Source: Chloroflexota bacterium (lineage in GTDB: Bacteria > Chloroflexota > Dehalococcoidia > UBA2979). From it: 30,053 nt of DNA. Positions 1 through 7,538 of this stretch are shown here, one piece after another; the stretch's first letter is position 1, and each line of letters begins with the position of its first letter. Made by a program: the position numbers and the translations under genes. The stretch covers positions 1-30,053 of the forward strand of contig PAJB01000020.1 of NCBI GenBank assembly GCA_002710905.1, in the 5' to 3' direction. The notes under the pieces were generated by a model. It was not told the DNA's origin and did no database searches. It was given only the letters and a program-made list of their open reading frames with translations.

Positions 1-102
1 GTGGTCGTCATGCCCATCATGGTCGCCATCTTTTTCATGTTCATCGTGGTCGTCATGCCCATCATGGTCGCCATCTTTTTCGTGTTCATCGTGGTCGTCA
101 TG
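1..102 (-). repeat. 45-bp tandem repeat encoding a His/Asp-rich metal-binding loop
   Basis: Two complete 45-bp units (1-45 and 46-90) differ at a single base, and a third copy begins at 91 and decays after about a dozen bases. The array is in frame within the zinc-binding lipoprotein and encodes DEHEKDGDHDGHDDH per unit. It may continue past the left edge. Near-identity at DNA level points to recent unequal duplication rather than to protein-level conservation alone. Confidence 0.9.
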
Positions 103-513
103 TTCGTCTTCGTAGGCGATTAAGTCTATGTTGGTGTCAACTGTAATAACTTCCGCTGACGTTTCTTTGGCCATGGCTACTATCCAGTTGTCTAATTCTT
201 GTCCTATAGCGAAGATTACGTCTGCGTCATTAAGTTTAATTAAATCTGAAGGGCGTGCCTCGAATGTATGAGGAGAATTTCCTGGAGCCATGATCAGTTC
301 TACGGTTCCTTTGTCCCCAATGATCTGCTTTGATATGTCATATATAGGGAAAATCGTTGCTGATACGTTTAGATTTTGTGTGGTTTGTACGGGTGGATTA
401 GGGTCGCTAACTGGGGCTTCGCTTACGGGCGAAGATTGTTGGCATGCGACTGCCAATCCTGCCAATACCACACATAGTGTTAAGTATTTAAAGGTTTTAA
501 TTAGGTGATGCAT
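1..513 (-). CDS. znuA: Zinc ABC transporter substrate-binding lipoprotein (ZnuA type), 3' part beyond left edge
   Basis: This gene encodes the metal-capturing lipoprotein of a high-affinity zinc (possibly manganese) ABC importer. The visible 171 codons start at ATG 511-513. A signal peptide of about 23 residues ends in the lipobox LAVAC, with the lipidated Cys at residue 24. The mature part contains the family motif PGNSPHTFEARPSD, in which His82 is the expected first metal ligand. From about residue 137 the protein becomes a His/Asp/Glu-rich loop built of 15-residue repeats (DEHEKDGDHDGHDDH), as ZnuA proteins carry between strands near the metal site; the repeat runs off the window. Ligands in the C-terminal half are not visible. 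A GGAG lies about 12 bases upstream of the start. The gene diverges from a Fur-family regulator with an operator-like palindrome between them, which favours zinc control. The permease and ATPase genes probably lie beyond the left edge. Family assignment is firm; choice of metal is inferred. Confidence 0.9.
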   Translation of the reverse strand, partial: MHHLIKTFKYLTLCVVLAGLAVACQQSSPVSEAPVSDPNPPVQTTQNLNVSATIFPIYDISKQIIGDKGTVELIMAPGNSPHTFEARPSDLIKLNDADVIFAIGQELDNWIVAMAKETSAEVITVDTNIDLIAYEDEHDDHDEHEKDGDHDGHDDHDEHEKDGDHDGHDDH

Positions 514-552
514 TGCTCAAAAAGTCTCCAATAATAATATCCGGTTAGTATA

Positions 553-571
553 AATGGGAATGAGTCCCATT
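553..571. promoter_or_regulatory. Putative Zur/Fur operator between znuA and the regulator
   Basis: AATGGGAATGAGTCCCATT has perfect 7-base arms (AATGGGA/TCCCATT) around ATGAG. Read in the 7-1-7 form typical of Fur-family boxes, it is TGGGAAT-G-AGTCCCA, with six of seven positions symmetric. It lies in the 139-bp gap between the divergent zinc-binding protein and Fur-family genes, 40 bp upstream of the former and 82 bp upstream of the latter, so one bound dimer could repress both. The palindrome is seen; its binding protein is inferred. Confidence 0.6.
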
Positions 572-652
572 GTCAAACTTATTTTAGTCAGTAGGATGGT
601 CGTGATAAGATATGTTTGTGACTTTGAAAGATTTAATAAAAGGTGGGTTTGT

Positions 653-1102
653 ATGGATCGTTCTGAGCTTAGAATGACACTCAAAACAAAGGGAATAGCT
701 GCTACTAAACCTAGAGTGTTATTATTAGATATTCTAGGAGGAATAAATGCTCCTATTTCTGTGCAACAACTGTATCAAAACCATACTGATAAGTTCGCTT
801 TGTCTACATTGTACAGAGTAGTTAATGACCTCTCGACTGCAGGGATTTTGGACACTTTTACATCTCCCGATCAAAATATATGGGTTGAAATTAAATCGGA
901 AGGCGGACATCATCATCATTTATATTGTGAATCTTGCGAAACAGTTATCGATATTGAAATGGATGATAGCCTTGAGGAATCGATAAGCAAATTACGTGAA
1001 CAATTAAGCCAGAAGTACAATATAACTATAGTAGATCATTCATTTGAATTGTACGGAAAATGCTCTGGCAACGTTCATTGCGCATGTAACTTGGATGACT
1101 AA
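653..1102 (+). CDS. zur: Fur-family transcriptional repressor, probably zinc-responsive (Zur)
   Basis: A 149-residue Fur-family metalloregulator. The N-terminal winged helix includes the family signature GIAATKPRVLLLDIL (about residues 14-28) and the recognition helix segment TLYRVVNDLSTAGIL (about 52-66). The C-terminal part has the HHHHLYCESC segment (His86-89, Cys92, Cys95) and a second cysteine cluster at Cys137, Cys143 and Cys145, which fits the structural zinc site of Fur proteins. The start at 653 is preferred over an in-frame ATG at 554 because AGGTGG sits eight bases upstream and the family usually begins just before the LRxxG segment; the 554 start would also place the operator inside the gene. 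It diverges from a zinc-uptake lipoprotein, which makes Zur the most likely specificity. Fur or PerR function cannot be excluded from sequence alone. Confidence 0.85.
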   Translation: MDRSELRMTLKTKGIAATKPRVLLLDILGGINAPISVQQLYQNHTDKFALSTLYRVVNDLSTAGILDTFTSPDQNIWVEIKSEGGHHHHLYCESCETVIDIEMDDSLEESISKLREQLSQKYNITIVDHSFELYGKCSGNVHCACNLDD

Positions 1103-1194
1103 TGATGAAAAATAAACTCCAATATTGTTTTTGGATGTTTTTCATTGGTTTAACTGGTTGCGGAGTTGAAATTCCAGTCAAAGGCTTATGTTGA
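1102..1194 (+). CDS. Possible 30-residue lipoprotein-like peptide
   Basis: This reading frame starts at an ATG overlapping the regulator's TAA stop by one base. It encodes about 30 residues: a positive start (MMKNK), a hydrophobic stretch and the lipobox LTGC, followed by only ten residues ending in GLC. The arrangement is that of a lipoprotein signal peptide with almost no mature domain. It could be a tiny secreted lipoprotein translationally coupled to the regulator, or the surviving 5' end of a longer lipoprotein gene whose remainder is lost. No homology is recognised and no separate ribosome binding site is evident. The space between it and the end of the arsenite exporter gene is only 45 bp. 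Confidence 0.35.
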   Translation: MMKNKLQYCFWMFFIGLTGCGVEIPVKGLC

Positions 1195-1239
1195 CTTTAG
1201 TGAAGAAAGCAAGTTTGCTTTGATATTTAACTTGTTAGA

Positions 1240-2256
1240 CTATCCGGGGAACCACTTGACCGTACGATTAACCACCCAGACCAGTATAAGCATTATTGGC
1301 ACCTCTATAAGTACCCCAACTACAGTCGCTAATGAGGCACCTGAATTTATACCAAAGAGTGTAATTGCTACAGCGACTGCTAACTCGAAGAAATTGGAGG
1401 TTCCTATCAGACAAGCTGGACCTGCGATGTTATGAGGCAGTTTGATCAAATATGCTGCTATGTAACCAAGAATAAAGATTGATAAGGTTTGAATCGCCAG
1501 AGGTATGGATATCAGAAGGATATCGCGGAGTTGAGTGCTGATTGTGTCAGACTGTAGCCCGAACAAAATTATCACCGTCAATAATAAACCAATGATAGAT
1601 AAGGGCTTGGATAATTGGATTAATTTTGTGAGCTTCCTGTCATCAGTGGCGATGAGAATCTTTCGTGTGATCGCCCCGGCAACTAAAGGTATAAGTATGT
1701 AAAGTACTACGGAAGTGACCAGAATACTCCAAGGTACGGCTATATTACTCATTTCAAGTAAGAGGCCGGCTAGTGGGGCGAAAGCAACAATCATAATAAG
1801 GTCATTGATAGATACTTGCACCAGTGTGTAGTTTGGATCCCCTCTAGTTAAAGAGCTCCATACGAATACCATAGCGGTGCATGGCGCTACACCAAGTAAT
1901 ATCATTCCCGAAATATACTCATTGGCTAAATCAGGTTCCAGGAAATTCCCGAATATGATTTTTAGGAAGAGCCACGCGATTAAGGCCATGCTAAATGGCT
2001 TGATTCCCCAATTGATTATTAATGTGAGGATAAGTCCCTTGGGTTTTGCAAAGACTTTGCTCAACCCAGTAACTTCTATTTGACACATCATGGGGTAAAT
2101 CATCAGCCATATGAGTATTGCAATAATAATATTGGTATTAAATAGAGTAAGTTGAGAAATCGTTATAAAGAAAGGTGGAATGAATAGCCCTAGCAACCAC
2201 CCAGTTAAGATACTTAATCCTATCCATATAGTTAGGTATTTTTCGAATATCCCCAT
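1240..2256 (-). CDS. acr3: Acr3-family arsenite efflux permease
   Basis: A 338-residue integral membrane protein of the bile/arsenite/riboflavin transporter superfamily, close to the usual Acr3 length, with about ten hydrophobic segments. It exports arsenite (and possibly antimonite) across the inner membrane using the proton gradient. The N-terminus (EKYLTIWIGLSILTGWLLG) and the fourth-segment motif GVAPCTAMVFVW, containing the conserved functional cysteine (Cys126), are diagnostic. A conserved acidic residue lies in the late segment VLIEVPIMLILVW. No ArsR repressor, arsenate reductase or ArsA ATPase lies nearby, so it would act alone here. It converges with the Fur-family gene and diverges from an MFS transporter across about 110 bp of AT-rich DNA. 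No clear ribosome binding site precedes the ATG. Confidence 0.9.
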   Translation of the reverse strand: MGIFEKYLTIWIGLSILTGWLLGLFIPPFFITISQLTLFNTNIIIAILIWLMIYPMMCQIEVTGLSKVFAKPKGLILTLIINWGIKPFSMALIAWLFLKIIFGNFLEPDLANEYISGMILLGVAPCTAMVFVWSSLTRGDPNYTLVQVSINDLIMIVAFAPLAGLLLEMSNIAVPWSILVTSVVLYILIPLVAGAITRKILIATDDRKLTKLIQLSKPLSIIGLLLTVIILFGLQSDTISTQLRDILLISIPLAIQTLSIFILGYIAAYLIKLPHNIAGPACLIGTSNFFELAVAVAITLFGINSGASLATVVGVLIEVPIMLILVWVVNRTVKWFPG

Positions 2257-2365
2257 TTTCAGAAACTAATATATACTCCATTTTTCGGATTTTCTATATT
2301 CCCGAGTATTTAAATATATGATTCTTAAGTAATTTATACAGAACCGTGTTAGTCTATCTAACTGT

Positions 2366-3616
2366 ATGCTTAATTTACGTCTACCCAATTTTAAAAAAAT
2401 TTATCATGGCTGGTACGTTTCGTTCGCTGCGTGCTGTAGTGAATTGGGTAACCATTGTGCATCGATAACATTATTAAGTTTATTTGTGATGCCGATGGTA
2501 CAAGAATTTGGTTGGTCTCGTACAGTAATATCTGTTCCTGCAAGTCTGGGCAGCGTTTTTGGGGCAATTCTCAGCCCGTTCATAGGGAAATTAGTTGATG
2601 TGTACGGCGCACGATATATTCTACCTATAGCAGCTGTTATTTTAGCTTTGTCTTGCTTGTATATGTCTTTGTTACAGACTATAGCCGCATTTTTTATAAC
2701 TTATACAATCATACGTACTATGGATCAAGGAGTAATTAACAGCGCTACATATCCGACTGTTGGGAAATGGTTCTCCAAATATAAAGGTAAAGCTACTTCA
2801 CTGATCATGCTGACGGGTGCTATAGCTGCTGCGATAAGTGGTCCCGTGTATCAAGTAATCATTGGAGAACTGGGCTGGAGAATAGCGTGGATTACTCTTG
2901 CATTATTCCCTATCGTATTTGGTATAGTCCCAGCATTTTTGTTCATACGTAAAACCCCGGAATCTATGGGGTTAATTATTGATGGCGCCTCTCCGGATAT
3001 GAAACCAATAGACAGTTTTGATGATAAGCGGCCTTGGACTGTCAGAGAAGTATTAAGAACGAGATTTTTTTGGTGTGTGTTTGTTGCTCTATTTATGGTT
3101 GGCGCTGCAGGACCTGGGATAACGTTACATTTTGCTGCTCACTTAGCTGAACAAGGTGTATCTGCCGTTGTCATAGGTTCTACTGTTTCTGTGTTCGCAA
3201 TTTCTGGTGCTATTGGTATAACTATCGCGGGCTTATTAGCTGATCGTTTTAATGTTAAGTATTTAATGATAATGGGTTGTGGTGTGGCGACTATTAGTTT
3301 GATTATATTGGTGAGAGCCGATTCAATGCTAGAGACATTTATTTTCGTCTCAGTATGGGGATTCTCATTGATTACTGTGCATCCTTTGATCCCCGTTTTA
3401 TGGAACAACGTGTTCGGTCGGGAGATATTAGGAACTATTAATGGAATAAGCAGAGTCACTTTGGTGATGGGTTTAGCAATAGGACCAGTTATATCTGGAT
3501 TTATTTATGATTTGACTAATGAGTACCAAGGAGCTTTTTGGGTATTTATGATTGGCTCTTTTATTAGTGTTGTATTGCTAGTTATTTCAGGAGATCCTAA
3601 CAAAAAGCGCGTATAA
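2366..3616 (+). CDS. MFS transporter, substrate unknown
   Basis: A 416-residue major facilitator protein with about 12 hydrophobic segments. It begins with the YHGWYV segment (about residues 13-18) common in the oxalate/formate- and monocarboxylate-like MFS subgroup. The loop 2-3 motif appears as GKLVDVYGAR (about 74-83), and a degenerate second copy, LADRFNVKYLM, occurs in the C-terminal half, the normal internal duplication. The subgroup usually carries organic anions, but no substrate can be assigned. It diverges from the arsenite exporter and ends about 130 bp before the purine importer, so it is probably transcribed alone. A short inverted repeat (GTTAG/CTAAC, 2348-2362) sits immediately before the ATG where a Shine-Dalgarno sequence would be expected; none is seen. 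Confidence 0.8.
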   Translation: MLNLRLPNFKKIYHGWYVSFAACCSELGNHCASITLLSLFVMPMVQEFGWSRTVISVPASLGSVFGAILSPFIGKLVDVYGARYILPIAAVILALSCLYMSLLQTIAAFFITYTIIRTMDQGVINSATYPTVGKWFSKYKGKATSLIMLTGAIAAAISGPVYQVIIGELGWRIAWITLALFPIVFGIVPAFLFIRKTPESMGLIIDGASPDMKPIDSFDDKRPWTVREVLRTRFFWCVFVALFMVGAAGPGITLHFAAHLAEQGVSAVVIGSTVSVFAISGAIGITIAGLLADRFNVKYLMIMGCGVATISLIILVRADSMLETFIFVSVWGFSLITVHPLIPVLWNNVFGREILGTINGISRVTLVMGLAIGPVISGFIYDLTNEYQGAFWVFMIGSFISVVLLVISGDPNKKRV

Positions 3617-3709
3617 AAAAAATAGAAATTAAAATCACAATCCCAATAACAAATCACTGACAAATCGAAATACAAAATTAACATTTTTATGTGACAATAT
3701 TTTGACCCG

Positions 3710-3722
3710 ATTGATCATCAAT
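3710..3722. promoter_or_regulatory. Palindromic operator candidate upstream of the purine importer
   Basis: ATTGATCATCAAT is a perfect 6-1-6 palindrome 25 bp upstream of the binding-protein start codon. It is the most symmetric site in this 131-bp AT-rich spacer and is placed where a repressor could block the promoter. No purine riboswitch core is visible in the spacer. No regulator gene is linked to it. Confidence 0.3.
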
Positions 3723-3747
3723 TGGAAATTCATGATGGAGATTTGTA

Positions 3748-4992
3748 ATGGTGAGTTCCTTGAAAAAAATGAAGCTGATTGCTATCAGCGCTACTTTATC
3801 GGCACTAATTGCTACTGTGCTGGCTTGTAATATTGGTGGAGAAGCTGATTCTGCTAATATTGAACCCATGGCATCTGAACCTATTAAGTTTGGAATGATA
3901 TTAGTGGGTCCTAGAAATGATAGAGGTTGGTCACAGGCTCATTATGATGGTGGTGCCTACGCAGCAGAAAAAACTGGTTCTGAAATGATTGTAATGGATT
4001 TTATTAACCCTGCAGATTCTCCAGATATAACTGTTGCTCAAGTTGTAGATCAGATGGTTGAACAAGGAGCCGAACTAATTTTTGCGACTTCTGAAGACAT
4101 GAAAGATGGTGTTTTGGAAGCAGCAGCGGCAAATCCAGAAGTCCCTATAATATGGTCGAGTGGAGACAGTGCATGGTCAGAAGGTGATGCTCATCATCCG
4201 GAATTGGCTAATTTAGGTAATATTATGGGCAAAATGGAATATGGCAAAATGATGGCAGGCTGTGCAGCTGCCTTGAAAACTGAAACTGGTAACATAGGCT
4301 TTGTAGGGCCATTGATAAATGCAGAAACTAAAAGGCTAGCTAATTCCGCTTATTTAGGGGCTAAATATTGTTGGGAAGAATCTAGAGGGAAAAACATCTC
4401 AGATTTAAATTTTGAAGTCAAATGGATTGGTTTCTGGTTTCATATTCCTGGGGTAACTTTGGATCCTACAGTTGTGACGAATGATTTTTATGATTCTGGA
4501 GCAGATGTGGTTATTTCCGGCATAGATACTACTCAAGTGATAGTGGAAGCTGGTAAACGGAATAATTCAGGTGAACAAGTATGGGCGGTACCATATGATT
4601 ATCATGGAGCGTGTGCAGAAGCACCTGGTGCATGTTTAGGAGTACCTTATTTCAATTGGGGCCCATCTTACCTTAATGTCATTAATGCTGTTGCAAATGA
4701 TAATTTTTCAGCAACATGGGAATGGCTAGGCCCAGATTGGTCAGATATCAATAATGTTGATACATCGATGATTGGATTCGCTAAAGGTGATGCGCTAAGT
4801 GACTCAGAATGGGACACTTTGAATAATCAATTCATTAAGGGTCTTGCCAACGGAGATATCAATCTATTTGAAGGACCATTAAATTATCAAGATGGTTCTG
4901 TGTTTGTGGCCGCGGGGCAGGAAGCCTCCGAAAAGCAAATCTGGTACACAACCGGTTTATTAGAAGGGATCATAGGTGATGCAGGAGACTAA
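3748..4992 (+). CDS. Bmp/PnrA-family ABC transporter substrate-binding lipoprotein (probably nucleoside/purine)
   Basis: The extracytoplasmic binding component of the importer encoded downstream. It has 414 residues, somewhat longer than the roughly 350 of typical Bmp proteins. The signal peptide ends in the lipobox VLAC (Cys27). The mature domain starts with the family hallmark GMILVGPRNDRGWSQAHYDG (about residues 49-68), the ligand-pocket strand and loop of the Bmp/PnrA fold. Later segments such as LIFATSEDMKDGVLEAA and DVVISGIDTTQVI fit the two-lobed type I fold. GGAG at 3737-3740 is seven bases from the ATG. Bmp proteins bind purine nucleosides in spirochaetes and bind other ligands elsewhere. 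The downstream phosphoribosyltransferase and GMP reductase favour purines here, with a free base as likely as a nucleoside because no nucleoside phosphorylase is present. Confidence 0.85.
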   Translation: MVSSLKKMKLIAISATLSALIATVLACNIGGEADSANIEPMASEPIKFGMILVGPRNDRGWSQAHYDGGAYAAEKTGSEMIVMDFINPADSPDITVAQVVDQMVEQGAELIFATSEDMKDGVLEAAAANPEVPIIWSSGDSAWSEGDAHHPELANLGNIMGKMEYGKMMAGCAAALKTETGNIGFVGPLINAETKRLANSAYLGAKYCWEESRGKNISDLNFEVKWIGFWFHIPGVTLDPTVVTNDFYDSGADVVISGIDTTQVIVEAGKRNNSGEQVWAVPYDYHGACAEAPGACLGVPYFNWGPSYLNVINAVANDNFSATWEWLGPDWSDINNVDTSMIGFAKGDALSDSEWDTLNNQFIKGLANGDINLFEGPLNYQDGSVFVAAGQEASEKQIWYTTGLLEGIIGDAGD

Positions 4993-5013
4993 CTCAAAGG
5001 GAATTCTGTAATG

Positions 5014-5047
5014 AATAGGCGATCTGTATTTAATACGGTCGCCTATT
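5014..5047 (+). terminator. Stem-loop with T-rich tail between binding-protein and ATPase genes (attenuator-like)
   Basis: Perfect 9-bp arms AATAGGCGA (5014-5022) and TCGCCTATT (5039-5047) are extended inward by CTGTAT/ATACGG with one G-U pair and a bulged T, closing on a TTA loop. The tail is TGTTTGTTTG. It lies 22 bp after the lipoprotein stop and ends 12 bases before the ATPase ATG. It probably ends a fraction of transcripts and stabilises the upstream message, giving more binding protein than membrane complex. It also occupies the place where the ATPase ribosome binding site should be. Confidence 0.65.
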
Positions 5048-5059
5048 TGTTTGTTTGTA

Positions 5060-6490
5060 ATGAAAATAACATTTGATTCAATAACAAAAAAATATGGAGA
5101 ACTGCTAGCTAATGATAGTGTGTCGGTTAGTATTGAATCAGGGACAATTCATGCAATCATAGGAGAAAATGGAGCCGGGAAATCCACCCTAGTGAAGATG
5201 TTGTCTGGGCAAGTTACCCCAGATTCTGGTTCTATACTTGTGGATGACTTAAGCATAGAAGGATTTTCTACCTCAAATGCCATCAGATTAGGAATTGGAT
5301 TACTAGGTCAAGATCCTATGGACTTCGCAAACCTTACGGTTATGCAAAGTTTCTCGGTAGGTCATCGTCTTAATAGATCAATAAATACTACTAAATTGCT
5401 ACGGCAGGAATTTGGGACATTGAATTCTAAATATGGTTTCAATATAGATCCTAAGAAAAAGATTCATCAATTATCTATCGGAGAGCGGCAACAAGTAGAA
5501 CTTATGAGACTGCTGTCTAACGGAGCACAGTTAATTATACTTGATGAACCAAACAGCGGATTCTCACTAGAACAAAAAACGAAAGTGTTTGATGCTTTAA
5601 AGCAATTAACGCTAGAAGGGTGCACTGTAGTTTTAGTGTCTCATAAACTTGAAGATGTCTTAGAATATTCTTCGTGTGTAAGTGTGATGCGGAAAGGGAA
5701 ATTATTAGAGACGCTACTGCTTCCTCAAGACCCCAATTATTTGGTGGATCTAATGTTCGGGAGCAAGTATGAAGAAGATAAGGCACAATCAAATGCGATT
5801 GTGGAGATGAAAGATCTTATTGCAAGAGTCCAACAGCAGGAGAATATGATTGAACTATCGCTTACAAAAAGGATGATGGTAGGAGTTGTTGGACTGCAAG
5901 GATCTGGAGTAGATAGATTCTTGGGAAACATGTTCTTCAATAAAAACTTTTCATTAATGAGTGATGGCAACCGTATAGATAAGTCTAATTTTGGCTATGT
6001 GCCGACTGACAGATTGGAAAGGGGATTATTCCCGGAGTTAAGCATTTTAGACCATCACGCTTTGTCATTGAGCGTTGATACTGGTGTGATAGATTGGACT
6101 CAGACTAGAGCAATGTGTGAGGATCTAATACAAAATTATGGAATTATTGGGACCCCTGATACGAAAGCTGCCGAATTATCCGGAGGTAACCAGCAACGAT
6201 TAATGCTATCTATGTTAAGGAATGATATTGCTGTTGCGATGCTAGAGCATCCAACGAGAGGATTAGACATACAATCGGCGGATTATATTTGGGATAAGTT
6301 AAGTACTGATAAGAGCAATCGGTTATTAACAATATTTTCTTCCTATGAGGTGGATGAAATCTGGGATCATGCGGATTATGTGATTTGCTTTCATGGGGAA
6401 GAGATAGTGTCAGCAAGCTCTGTAAATGTGATCACTAAATCTGAAATCATAAATAATATATCTGGTAACTTGGTAAATGGGTATGACTAA
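5060..6490 (+). CDS. ABC transporter ATP-binding protein with two nucleotide-binding domains (simple sugar/nucleoside type)
   Basis: A 476-residue fused double ATPase that powers the purine importer, in the same class as RbsA and NupA. The first domain has a complete Walker A (GENGAGKS, about residues 35-42), signature LSIGE (138-142) and Walker B LIILDEP (158-164). In the second domain Walker A is degenerate (GLQGSGVDRF, about 278-287) but the signature LSGGNQQ (373-379) and MLEHPTRGLD (394-403) remain, a pattern normal for this family. ATG 5060 is chosen over TTG 5051 because alignment to the family begins at the MKITF segment and ATG is preferred. No Shine-Dalgarno is visible; the upstream bases are the tail of a stem-loop. 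Its 3' end overlaps the first permease by 14 bp. Confidence 0.9.
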   Translation: MKITFDSITKKYGELLANDSVSVSIESGTIHAIIGENGAGKSTLVKMLSGQVTPDSGSILVDDLSIEGFSTSNAIRLGIGLLGQDPMDFANLTVMQSFSVGHRLNRSINTTKLLRQEFGTLNSKYGFNIDPKKKIHQLSIGERQQVELMRLLSNGAQLIILDEPNSGFSLEQKTKVFDALKQLTLEGCTVVLVSHKLEDVLEYSSCVSVMRKGKLLETLLLPQDPNYLVDLMFGSKYEEDKAQSNAIVEMKDLIARVQQQENMIELSLTKRMMVGVVGLQGSGVDRFLGNMFFNKNFSLMSDGNRIDKSNFGYVPTDRLERGLFPELSILDHHALSLSVDTGVIDWTQTRAMCEDLIQNYGIIGTPDTKAAELSGGNQQRLMLSMLRNDIAVAMLEHPTRGLDIQSADYIWDKLSTDKSNRLLTIFSSYEVDEIWDHADYVICFHGEEIVSASSVNVITKSEIINNISGNLVNGYD

Positions 6491-7538
6491 ATTTTACTCA
6501 AGAGATGTGCTGGAAAACTTGATGGCATTTGCATTGGCTGTTTTCTTGACGTCTATTTTTCTTTTGTTACTTGGAGTTTCACCGTGGAGTGCTTTTGTTG
6601 CAATTTTGGAAGGCTCCATTTTGGGGTTAGATAATTTAAGTAGAGTCTTGGTAATCACTAGCATCATGTCTTTGTCTGCTTTTGCTCTTATAGTTACCTT
6701 TTCATGTAATATGTGGAATATTGGAGTTGAAGGACAAATGATGCTTGGGTCAATTGGTGCTGTATTTGTGGCCCGCAGTTTGATTGGAGACACTTTATTA
6801 GCAATACCATTGATGATCATAGTATCAATGCTGTTTGGCGGCATCTTTGGTTTGATATGTGGTTTGTTGAAAACTAAAGGGTCAGTACATGAAATATTTG
6901 CCGGATTGGGACTAGATTTCGTTGCTGCAGGATTGATCGTATATTTAGTAATAGGACCTTGGAAGAAGGAAGGTATTGCTTCTACAAGTGGCACAGATAT
7001 TATTCCTGAGATGAGTTGGTTCCCACATTTATTTGACTTTAAATTTCCTGTAATTCCGATCCTGTTATTTGGATCAATGTATCTAATTTTGAGGTTTATT
7101 TATTCAAAAACTTCTTTGGGATTGAAACTAAAAAGTGTCGGTAGCAATACAAATGCTTTCTCTAGGCTAGGGCTAAGTCCCGATATGTATATACTTTTGG
7201 GTTTCCTGATAGCAGGTGCGGTTGTAGGTCTAGCTGGAGCAATTCAAGTGGGGTCCATATATCATAAGCTGGTTCCATATATTTCTGGGGGTTATGGTTT
7301 TTTAGGTATATTAATTGCACTAGTATCAGGCAGAAAATTGTCTATAGCTATAGTTGTCAGCGCATTTTTCGCTTGCCTTGTTGTTGGAGGCTCTACCTTA
7401 CAAATCAAATTAGGTCTTCATGCAAGTTTGCCCGGAATCATCCAGGCTTCTATCGTGCTGTTCTGGCTAATGATTAAGGCATCTTCTATTCATATCAAAT
7501 TAATAAATGCTGTGAGTAAATCGTATGGCCATAGTTGA
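6477..7538 (+). CDS. ABC transporter permease, first of the pair (nucleoside/simple sugar type)
   Basis: One of two membrane subunits of the importer, 353 residues with about ten hydrophobic segments. The segment NMWNIGVEGQMMLGSIGAV (about residues 80-98) is the family signature of BmpA-system/NupB-like permeases and contains the EGQ motif. The segment SRLGLSPDMYILLGFLIAGAVVGLAGAIQVG is the cytoplasmic coupling region followed by a membrane span. The start overlaps the ATPase gene by 14 bp and its end overlaps the second permease by another 14 bp, indicating translational coupling. An alternative start two codons downstream (ATG 6483) is possible. Confidence 0.88.
   Translation: MGMTKFYSRDVLENLMAFALAVFLTSIFLLLLGVSPWSAFVAILEGSILGLDNLSRVLVITSIMSLSAFALIVTFSCNMWNIGVEGQMMLGSIGAVFVARSLIGDTLLAIPLMIIVSMLFGGIFGLICGLLKTKGSVHEIFAGLGLDFVAAGLIVYLVIGPWKKEGIASTSGTDIIPEMSWFPHLFDFKFPVIPILLFGSMYLILRFIYSKTSLGLKLKSVGSNTNAFSRLGLSPDMYILLGFLIAGAVVGLAGAIQVGSIYHKLVPYISGGYGFLGILIALVSGRKLSIAIVVSAFFACLVVGGSTLQIKLGLHASLPGIIQASIVLFWLMIKASSIHIKLINAVSKSYGHS

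Noticed and set aside
1..102. CRISPR-like regular repeats at the left edge
   Set aside because: The units are contiguous without spacers and lie in frame within the zinc-binding lipoprotein, so they are a coding tandem repeat.
290..508. 72-residue plus-strand reading frame
   Set aside because: It is antisense to the zinc-binding lipoprotein, whose signal peptide and metal motif are clear on the minus strand.
1166..1435. 89-residue plus-strand frame after the small lipoprotein-like peptide
   Set aside because: Two thirds of it is the complement of the arsenite exporter, and the rest has no recognisable feature or ribosome binding site.
3617..3747. Purine riboswitch ahead of the importer
   Set aside because: No conserved aptamer core or paired P1-P3 layout could be found; the spacer is plain AT-rich sequence with one palindrome. 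The same holds for the spacer before guaC.
6494..6994. 166-residue minus-strand frame
   Set aside because: It is a shadow of the first permease, with low-complexity composition and no motif.
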